A stretch of DNA of 11,717 nt from Hyphomicrobium sp. (GTDB taxonomy: Bacteria > Pseudomonadota > Alphaproteobacteria > Rhizobiales > Hyphomicrobiaceae): positions 1 through 11,717 of the forward strand of contig JAICLG010000082.1 of NCBI GenBank assembly GCA_025927515.1, written 5' to 3'. Shown here one piece after another: positions 6,658 through 11,717 of the stretch. Position 1 is the first letter of the stretch. Every line of letters begins with the position of its first letter. Below the pieces are notes generated by a model, which was not told where the DNA came from, ran no database searches, and was given only the letters and a program-made list of their open reading frames with translations. The position numbers were made by a program, and so were the translations under genes.

Positions 6658-7412
6658 TGGCGGCACCGGCCTCAGCACCGGCATCGCTCCTGGCGAATGC
6701 GACCGCCATGCGACGGGGATTCGACCACGTCGACACCTGGATCTTCGATCTCGACAACACGCTCTATCCGGCGTCTTGCAATCTCTTCGCTCAGGTCGAC
6801 AGCCGCATGAGCGAATTCATTGCGAAGACGCTCGGCGTTCCGCGAGAGCACGCACGCCATTTGCAGAAAAGCTATTTCCGTCAGTTCGGCACGACGCTCG
6901 CGGGGCTGATGCGCGTACACAAGCTTCCTCCCGGGCCATTCCTGGAGTACGTGCACGACATCGACTTATCTGTTGTTCCGGAGCTGCCCGAACTTGTCGC
7001 CGCGATCGAGGCACTGCCCGGCCGTCGCCTGATTTTCACCAACGGCTCCCGCCGTCACGCTGAAAACGTTGCCCGCCGCATCGGCGTGCTGCATCTCTTT
7101 GAAGATATTTGCGACATTGCAGCCATCGACTACGTCCCGAAGCCCGAGCGTGCCGCCTTCGACTGCCTTGTCAGATTGCACGGTGTCGCCCCAGCGCAAG
7201 CGGTCATGTTCGAAGACATGCCGAACAATCTCAAAGTCGCCTCCGACATCGGCATGACAACGGTGCTTGTTCACTCCGACTACATCGATCATCCGGCGCA
7301 ATTGAAAATCCGCGAATGGCGCGAATTGCCGGAGTACGTTCACTACCTGACGCGCGATTTGACAGGGTTTCTGGTATCGGAAGCGGTGCCAAAGGGCCCG
7401 CATCCTCGCTGA
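6657..7412 (+). CDS. HAD-family pyrimidine 5'-nucleotidase
   Basis: This is a probable cytoplasmic phosphatase of pyrimidine nucleoside monophosphates, of the Sdt1-like HAD subfamily. All four HAD motifs are present in the 251 residues: motif I DLDNT with nucleophile Asp31 and acid/base Asp33, motif II at TNG with Thr128, motif III Lys162 in VPKPER, and motif IV EDMPNNL with Glu186 and Asp187. The cap helices lie between motifs I and II, as in subclass I. The subfamily-like sequence FDLDNTLYP at the nucleophile favours pyrimidine nucleotidase over phosphoglycolate phosphatase, but the substrate is inferred. ATG 6657 overlaps the argB stop (TGATG), which means coupled translation and one operon. 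ATG 6708, just before the conserved part, is a possible shorter start. The gene ends before a palindromic repeat. Confidence 0.87.
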   Translation: MAAPASAPASLLANATAMRRGFDHVDTWIFDLDNTLYPASCNLFAQVDSRMSEFIAKTLGVPREHARHLQKSYFRQFGTTLAGLMRVHKLPPGPFLEYVHDIDLSVVPELPELVAAIEALPGRRLIFTNGSRRHAENVARRIGVLHLFEDICDIAAIDYVPKPERAAFDCLVRLHGVAPAQAVMFEDMPNNLKVASDIGMTTVLVHSDYIDHPAQLKIREWRELPEYVHYLTRDLTGFLVSEAVPKGPHPR

Positions 7413-7435
7413 CCTGCACTTATCGTATTGCGTGA

Positions 7436-7535
7436 CTTTCATCCCCGGCGAGCCGACTGCCGAGACCCGGGGCCCTGTTTTCCGACACTGAGCCTTCTGG
7501 GTCCCAACTTCGCTGCGCTCCGGCCGGGATGACAG
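7436..7535. repeat. Palindromic intergenic repeat (REP-like)
   Basis: The ends form an imperfect inverted repeat: CATCCCCGGC at 7440-7449 against GCCGGGATG at 7523-7531, extended outward to CTTT and ACAG with one mismatch. Inside, GACCCGG (7464-7470) faces CTGGGTC (7497-7503). The block fills almost all of the space between two convergent genes. The right end, running through CTTCGCTGCGCTCCGGC, resembles dispersed intergenic repeats that I know from alphaproteobacterial genomes. Only one copy lies in this window, so repeat status rests on its form and my recollection. The folded RNA could act as a transcription barrier for either neighbour. Confidence 0.6.
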
Positions 7536-7547
7536 AGAATGGGCCGT

Positions 7548-8306
7548 CTAACCGCGCCCGACGTACGGCATCGCCGTCGCCATCAGAGTCATGAACTGCA
7601 CGTTGGCATCGAGCGGCAAGTTCGCGATGTAGGCCACCGCATCGGCGACGTGCGATACGTCCATGCGAGGCTCGATCTTGGTGCTGCCATCGGCCTGGAG
7701 AATACCGCTCGCCATCTTGGCCGTGAAATCCGTCGCCGCGTTGCCGATATCGATTTGCGAACAGACGATATTGTCCGCGCGCCCATCGAGCGAGATGGAT
7801 TTCGTCAGGCCGGTTATGGCGTGTTTCGTCGCCGTGTAGGGTGCTGAGAGCGGACGCGGGACGTGCGCGGAAATCGAACCGTTGTTGATGATGCGGCCGC
7901 CTTTTGGTTCTTGCGTCTTCATCATGCGGATTGCTTCTCGCGCGCACAGGAACGGCCCTGTCAGATTGACGTCGACGACCCGCCGCCAGTCATCGAGCGC
8001 CAATTCGTCGAGCGGCATGCCTTGCGCGAACGTTCCGGCATTGTTGAACAAGAGGTCCAGCCTGCCGAAACTTTGACGGATTTTATCGAACGCCGCCTTG
8101 ACGTCGGCTTCGTCTGTTACGTCACCCGGCACGACAAGGAATCGTCCGCCTCCAGCCTTAGCCTGATCAGCTGTCTTCTGAAGTTCTGCGGCGCGCCGAG
8201 CAAATAACGCGACGTCGTAGCCCGCTTCCTGAAGCTTTAGGGCAACGGCGCGCCCGATACCCGAGCTCGCTCCCGTCACCAAGGCCACGCGCGCCTTTCC
8301 GGTCAT
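7548..8306 (-). CDS. Short-chain dehydrogenase/reductase (classical SDR)
   Basis: This is a cytoplasmic NAD(P)-dependent oxidoreductase of unknown substrate. The 252 residues have the full classical SDR set: TGASSGIG at 11-18 for the dinucleotide, Asp62-Val63, NNAG at 88-91, and the catalytic tetrad Asn114, Ser144, Tyr157 and Lys161 (YTATK). The Arg pair at 37-38, at the end of the second strand, hints at NADP preference. After strand 6 the usual PG motif is replaced by IDIGNAATD, and the product ends in a short C-terminal VGRG. The start ATG at 8306 has GAGGA 7 bases upstream, a strong ribosome-binding site. It is convergent with the nucleotidase gene and divergent from the membrane-protein gene, separated from the latter by 121 bases that should carry both promoters. 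I cannot assign a pathway. Confidence 0.9.
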   Translation of the reverse strand: MTGKARVALVTGASSGIGRAVALKLQEAGYDVALFARRAAELQKTADQAKAGGGRFLVVPGDVTDEADVKAAFDKIRQSFGRLDLLFNNAGTFAQGMPLDELALDDWRRVVDVNLTGPFLCAREAIRMMKTQEPKGGRIINNGSISAHVPRPLSAPYTATKHAITGLTKSISLDGRADNIVCSQIDIGNAATDFTAKMASGILQADGSTKIEPRMDVSHVADAVAYIANLPLDANVQFMTLMATAMPYVGRG

Positions 8307-8427
8307 CGTTCATTCCTCGGCATAGATCCTAAGCTGCTGGATAACGCGAAACCCTCATGCGCGCCAGTTTCTGGGCGAGAGGAGCCATGATAAGAGCTGC
8401 ACCCTCGCATCCTGGGAGTGGCGGATC

Positions 8428-9117
8428 GTGTCGGGAACGCAAACAGACGGAAAAGAATCTCTGCGCAAGCCCGAGCGCAACGGCATCGTTTCCGTCGCCC
8501 TTTCGTTTTTGCGCCGCCCCGTCGATACGATCATCCGCCTGACCGAAGCCCGAACATATCGCGGACACTGGATCTTCCTCGCGACGATGCTCGGCGCGCA
8601 GTTGCTGCTCGTTTTCGCGCTCCTGCCGTGGCTGTTTTCTGCGCTGTTCAACATTCCTGATACATCGAACAGCACCGCCTCGATCATCAATGCGCTCATC
8701 CAATACGCGGCCATGGTAAGTCTGACGCCGTTACAATTCTACGTCTGCCGCGCGCTCGGTTCGGTGAAGCAACCGCCGAGGGCCTACGTCAAGCTCTGCG
8801 CTCTCATTGTAAGCTTTTACGCGCTGCTCTCGATCGTGGTCGCGCTCTTGCTCTTCTCGACCACCGTTTTGACGCTAAAAGCAAATCTACCGCTCAACCT
8901 GACAGCCATTTGGCAAGCTTCGGCCATCGTCACGCTGGGTGGCGTAATCGCCTTCGTCGCAGCGAGCCATCGCCGGTTTTGGGGAATGACGTGGGTGATC
9001 GCCACCTCGGTGACGGTCGTATTCGCATCGCTGTCGTGGCTGGCGGTCTATCCGACGCTGGCCGCCACGGTTGAAAAGGCGAATATCGCCGCGAACCTTG
9101 GCCGCTTGTTCCGCTAG
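8428..9117 (+). CDS. Five-helix integral membrane protein of unknown function
   Basis: I do not recognise a named family. A loose resemblance to Yip1-type membrane proteins is only an impression. The 229 residues start with a polar, charged stretch of about 45, which includes an FLRRPVDTIIRL segment that could be an amphipathic helix. Five hydrophobic helices follow at about 48-71, 86-109, 122-145, 160-180 and 186-208, and then a short tail. Charged residues cluster before helix 1 (RTYRGH), between helices 2 and 3 (RALGSVKQPPR) and between helices 4 and 5 (HRR). The GTG start at 8428 has GGGAG at 8414-8418 with 9-base spacing. No better ATG exists in frame. The gene is divergent from the SDR and ends 6 bases from the stop of the convergent 3-hydroxyacyl-CoA dehydrogenase. 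Confidence 0.8.
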   Translation: MSGTQTDGKESLRKPERNGIVSVALSFLRRPVDTIIRLTEARTYRGHWIFLATMLGAQLLLVFALLPWLFSALFNIPDTSNSTASIINALIQYAAMVSLTPLQFYVCRALGSVKQPPRAYVKLCALIVSFYALLSIVVALLLFSTTVLTLKANLPLNLTAIWQASAIVTLGGVIAFVAASHRRFWGMTWVIATSVTVVFASLSWLAVYPTLAATVEKANIAANLGRLFR

Positions 9118-9122
9118 GCGGA
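9110..9122. terminator. Hairpin between two convergent stops
   Basis: TCCGC (9110-9114) and GCGGA (9118-9122) form a perfect 5-base-pair stem whose loop is exactly the TAG stop codon of the membrane-protein gene. The stop of the opposing dehydrogenase gene begins two bases further on. There is no U-run on either side, so this is at best a weak bidirectional terminator. The transcripts of both genes may overlap at their ends. Confidence 0.25.
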
Positions 9123-9123
9123 G

Positions 9124-10053
9124 TTACCGGGTCGGAACCGGCTTCTCGCCGCGATAATCGTAAAATCCGCGCTTCGTCTTGCGCCCCAGCCAGCCCGCTT
9201 CGACGTACTTCACCAGAAGCGGACACGGGCGGTACTTCGAATCCGACAGCCCTTCGTACAAAACCTGCATAACGCTGAGGCAGGTATCGAGCCCGATGAA
9301 ATCAGCGAGTTCCAGCGGCCCCATCGGATGGTGCGCGCCAAGCTTCATCGCCTTGTCGATCGCTTCGACGGTGCCGACGCCCTCATAGAGCGTGTAAACA
9401 GCCTCGTTGATCATCGGCAGCAGGATGCGGTTGACGATAAAGGCCGGGAAGTCCTCGGCAACGGCCGTCGTCTTGCCCAGACTTTCGACAAAGGCCCTGG
9501 CCGTGGCGAATGTTTCGTCCTCGGTGGCGATCCCGCGGATAAGCTCCACCAGCTCCATCAGCGGCACCGGATTCATGAAGTGCATGCCGATGAAGTCTTC
9601 CGGCCGGTCCGTCGTCGCCGCGAGACGCGTAATCGAAATCGACGACGTATTGGACGCCAGCATCGCCGTCGGCTTCAGATGCGGACATAAGGCCGCGAAG
9701 ATCTTGTGCTTCAGGCTTTCGTCTTCGGTCGCCGCCTCGATGACGAGATCGCAATCGCCGAAGGCTTCGAGCGTCGGTGCGTAGCTGATGCGCTCAAGCG
9801 CTTTGTCGCGATCGCTTTCATTGATGGCGCCCTTGGCGATCTGCCGCGCCAGGTTCTTGTCGACCGCTTCGAGGCCCCGGTCGAAAGCCTCTTTCTTGAG
9901 ATCGTTCAGCGCCACCGTATAGCCCGACAACGCCACGACATGCGCGATGCCGCTGCCCATCTGCCCGGCGCCGATGATCCCCACCCTGCTGATGGTGCGC
10001 GCAGGCTGAACGCCGGCCTTGCTCTTCTCCATCAGCTTCTGGGTCTGGGCCAT
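9124..10053 (-). CDS. hbdA: 3-hydroxybutyryl-CoA dehydrogenase (NAD-dependent)
   Basis: This enzyme interconverts 3-hydroxyacyl-CoA and 3-oxoacyl-CoA with NAD, in short-chain beta-oxidation, butyrate or polyhydroxybutyrate metabolism. The 309 residues show the Rossmann motif at 28-33 (GAGQMG), Asp51 for the NAD ribose, SNTSS at 134-138, the catalytic pair His158 and Glu170 (MHFMNPVPLMELVE) and Asn208. The C-terminal all-helical dimer domain contains the HPMGPLELADFIG segment. Length and motifs match the single-domain Hbd/PaaH type, not the multifunctional FadB. The ATG at 10053 is preferred over an in-frame TTG at 10059, because GGAGA lies 9 bases before the ATG and only 3 before the TTG. It lies 33 bases downstream of etfA on the same strand, so probably in the etfBA operon. 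Confidence 0.95.
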   Translation of the reverse strand: MAQTQKLMEKSKAGVQPARTISRVGIIGAGQMGSGIAHVVALSGYTVALNDLKKEAFDRGLEAVDKNLARQIAKGAINESDRDKALERISYAPTLEAFGDCDLVIEAATEDESLKHKIFAALCPHLKPTAMLASNTSSISITRLAATTDRPEDFIGMHFMNPVPLMELVELIRGIATEDETFATARAFVESLGKTTAVAEDFPAFIVNRILLPMINEAVYTLYEGVGTVEAIDKAMKLGAHHPMGPLELADFIGLDTCLSVMQVLYEGLSDSKYRPCPLLVKYVEAGWLGRKTKRGFYDYRGEKPVPTR

Positions 10054-10086
10054 GAACAAGTGTCTCCGTGACTTCAGCCGTTACGT

Positions 10087-11031
10087 TCAGCGACCGGCCT
10101 TCTGCAGTTCGGCATCAAGCTCCGGCAGAGCTTGAAAGAGATCGGCAACGAGGCCGTAGTCCGCGACTTGAAAGATCGGCGCCTCACCATCCTTGTTGAT
10201 CGCGACGATGACTTTCGAATCCTTCATGCCAGCGAGATGCTGGATGGCACCCGAGATGCCGACCGCGATGTATAGGTCCGGAGCGACCACTTTGCCGGTT
10301 TGCCCCACTTGCCAGTCATTGGGAACGAAACCCGCATCGACGGCCGCGCGCGAAGCGCCCATCGCCGCGCCAAGGCGATCGGCAACAGGTTCTATGTATT
10401 TGGTGAAGTTTTCGCCGTTGCCCATACCGCGGCCGCCGGAAATAATGATCCGCGCCGACGTCAACTCCGGACGATCCGATTTCGTCAGCTCGGCCTTTTC
10501 GAACGTGGACGCGCCGACGGCCGATGGAGCCGTAACGGTCTCAATCGCCGCCGAGCCACCCTCACCAACTGCGGGAAACGCCGCCGTGCGGACCGTGATA
10601 ACCTTCGTTTTTTCCGATGACTGCACCGTCTGAATGGCGTTGCCGGCATAAATCGGCCGCTCGAACGTATCGGGCGAGACAACATTCATGATGTCGGAAA
10701 TCTGCATGACGTCGAGTTTGGCCGCGACGCGTGGCAGGATGTTCTTGCCGAAAGCGGTCGCTGGCGAAACGATGGCCGCGTAGTTTCCAGCGAGCGACAG
10801 AATAAGCGCGCTCACTTCCTCCGCGAGACCGTGCGCGAGTTGCGGCGCATCCGCGACCAGAACTTTGGAAACGCCGTCGAGCTTTGCCGCGGCTTCTGCA
10901 GCCGCCTTCACATCCGATCCCGCGACGAGAACGTGAACGTCGCCGCCAAGCTCCTTGGCCGCAGAAAGAGCCTTCGCCGTTGCAGGCGCCAGCGCCCCAT
11001 TGGAAAGCTCGGCAAGTAGTAGCGTAGACAT
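10087..11031 (-). CDS. etfA: Electron transfer flavoprotein alpha subunit
   Basis: With EtfB this forms the soluble FAD-containing heterodimer that collects electrons from acyl-CoA and related dehydrogenases and passes them to ETF-ubiquinone oxidoreductase. The 314-residue length is typical. The N-terminal nucleotide-fold domain covers about residues 1-185, and the C-terminal FAD domain follows. Its binding signatures are GGRGMG, GASRAAVDAG, QTGKVVAPDLYIAVGISGA followed by IQH, INKDGEAPIF and ADYG. The ATG shares one base with the etfB TGA (TGATG), indicating translational coupling and matched production of the two subunits, and a G-run about 8 bases upstream may also bind ribosomes. The motifs match the classical, non-bifurcating group of ETFs (inference). 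Confidence 0.97.
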   Translation of the reverse strand: MSTLLLAELSNGALAPATAKALSAAKELGGDVHVLVAGSDVKAAAEAAAKLDGVSKVLVADAPQLAHGLAEEVSALILSLAGNYAAIVSPATAFGKNILPRVAAKLDVMQISDIMNVVSPDTFERPIYAGNAIQTVQSSEKTKVITVRTAAFPAVGEGGSAAIETVTAPSAVGASTFEKAELTKSDRPELTSARIIISGGRGMGNGENFTKYIEPVADRLGAAMGASRAAVDAGFVPNDWQVGQTGKVVAPDLYIAVGISGAIQHLAGMKDSKVIVAINKDGEAPIFQVADYGLVADLFQALPELDAELQKAGR

Positions 11032-11717
11032 CAGAGAACCCCCGCTTCGCTTTTGAGCTTTTCGACAAGCTCGGCAACGCTTCCGACCTTGACACCCGCC
11101 TTGCGCGTCGCGGGTTCGGTTGTCTTCAGCACTTTGAGGCGCGGGGTGATGTCGACGCCCAGATCTTCCGGCTTCTTCACATCGAGCGGCTTCTTCTTTG
11201 CCTTCATGATATTGGGCAGCGAAGGATAGCGCGGCTCGTTCAGACGCAAGTCCGTAGTCACGACGGCCGGAAGCTTCAGCTTGATGGTTTCGAGGCCACC
11301 GTCGACTTCACGCGTAACGGTGACGGAACCGGATTCGGGAACGACCTTTGATGCGAACGTGCCCTGCGGCCAGTCGAGAATGCTCGCGAGCATCTGCCCC
11401 GTCTGATTGCTGTCGTCGTCGATGGCCTGCTTGCCGAGAATAACGAGATCCGGCTTTTCGGCGTCGACCACGGCTTTCAAAAGCTTCGCAACAGCCAGCG
11501 GCTCGACGATCGTCCCATCGGGAGTTTCAATAAGGATGGCGCGATCCGCGCCAATTGCCAGGGCCGTCCGCAACGTCTCTTGCGCCTTGGCCGGACCAAT
11601 GGAGACGACGACAACTTCTTGCGCGCCGCTTTTCTCTTTCAACCGTACCGCCTCTTCGACGGCGATCTCGTCAAAGGGGTTCATGGACATCTTGACGTTC
11701 GCCAAGTCGATTCCAGA
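11031..11717 (-). CDS. etfB: Electron transfer flavoprotein beta subunit, 5' end missing
   Basis: EtfB is the partner of EtfA and holds AMP plus the loop that docks to client dehydrogenases. The visible 228 residues start inside the gene (SGIDLANVKMSMNPFDEIA) and continue past the window edge. Comparison with the usual length of about 249 suggests that some 20-25 N-terminal residues are missing. Recognisable parts are NPFDEIAVEEAVRLKE, the AMP-binding segment LGKQAIDDDSNQTGQ, and the docking loop LNEPRYPSLPNIMKAKKK, which is typical of ETFs serving acyl-CoA dehydrogenases. It is the first visible gene of the leftward etfB-etfA-hbdA operon. The promoter lies outside the window. Confidence 0.97.
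   Translation of the reverse strand, partial: SGIDLANVKMSMNPFDEIAVEEAVRLKEKSGAQEVVVVSIGPAKAQETLRTALAIGADRAILIETPDGTIVEPLAVAKLLKAVVDAEKPDLVILGKQAIDDDSNQTGQMLASILDWPQGTFASKVVPESGSVTVTREVDGGLETIKLKLPAVVTTDLRLNEPRYPSLPNIMKAKKKPLDVKKPEDLGVDITPRLKVLKTTEPATRKAGVKVGSVAELVEKLKSEAGVL

Noticed and set aside
5710..6684. Minus-strand open frame of about 324 codons lying over argB
   Set aside because: Its product is Asp/His/Leu-rich with no recognisable domain, and it mirrors the third-position bias of argB, which is certainly coding. It is a GC-rich shadow frame.
8357..8542. ATG-started frame upstream of the membrane protein, considered as an earlier start
   Set aside because: It is in a different frame from the membrane-protein gene and lacks hydrophobic helices. 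The GTG at 8428 with GGGAG upstream fits better.

Overview
The window looks like chromosomal core DNA of a GC-rich alphaproteobacterium, most likely order Hyphomicrobiales (Rhizobiales). A Hyphomicrobium-like lineage is my guess; it rests on gene order and protein style only. The left half carries the ribosomal protein L34 / RNase P protein / membrane insertase block (rpmH, rnpA, yidC, engB), followed by argB and a HAD-family pyrimidine 5'-nucleotidase. This order is familiar from that order of bacteria. I see no rRNA, tRNA, CRISPR array, phage gene, transposase or attachment site.

Layout. Bases 1-34 are the last codons of rpmH, followed by an intrinsic terminator (74-104) and a 268-base gap. 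rnpA (303-743), yidC (836-2713) and engB (2763-3419) read rightward. A 17-codon reading frame overlaps both the yidC stop and the engB start. A long leftward gene (3456-5465) interrupts the block. It encodes two Clp N-terminal repeats, a roughly 300-residue Pro/Ala-rich linker, a conserved-looking C-terminal domain and one C-terminal membrane helix. argB (5713-6657) and the nucleotidase (6657-7412) then read rightward as an overlapping pair behind a candidate promoter and a leader hairpin.

The right half is more mixed. A roughly 100-base palindromic intergenic repeat (7436-7535) separates the nucleotidase from a convergent short-chain dehydrogenase (7548-8306, leftward). A divergent five-helix membrane protein (8428-9117) meets, tail to tail and only 6 bases apart, a leftward operon etfB-etfA-3-hydroxybutyryl-CoA dehydrogenase (9124-11717). 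etfB is cut by the window edge.

How the genes work together. The left cluster serves translation and membrane biogenesis: L34, RNase P for tRNA 5' maturation, YidC for membrane protein insertion and EngB for 50S assembly. ArgB supplies arginine synthesis and the HAD enzyme probably cleans up pyrimidine nucleotides. EtfBA accepts electrons from acyl-CoA and other flavoprotein dehydrogenases, and the neighbouring 3-hydroxyacyl-CoA dehydrogenase performs the following NAD-dependent step of short-chain acyl-CoA metabolism. The Clp-N / membrane-anchor protein is the one gene here whose job I cannot name, and it is the best candidate for something undescribed.
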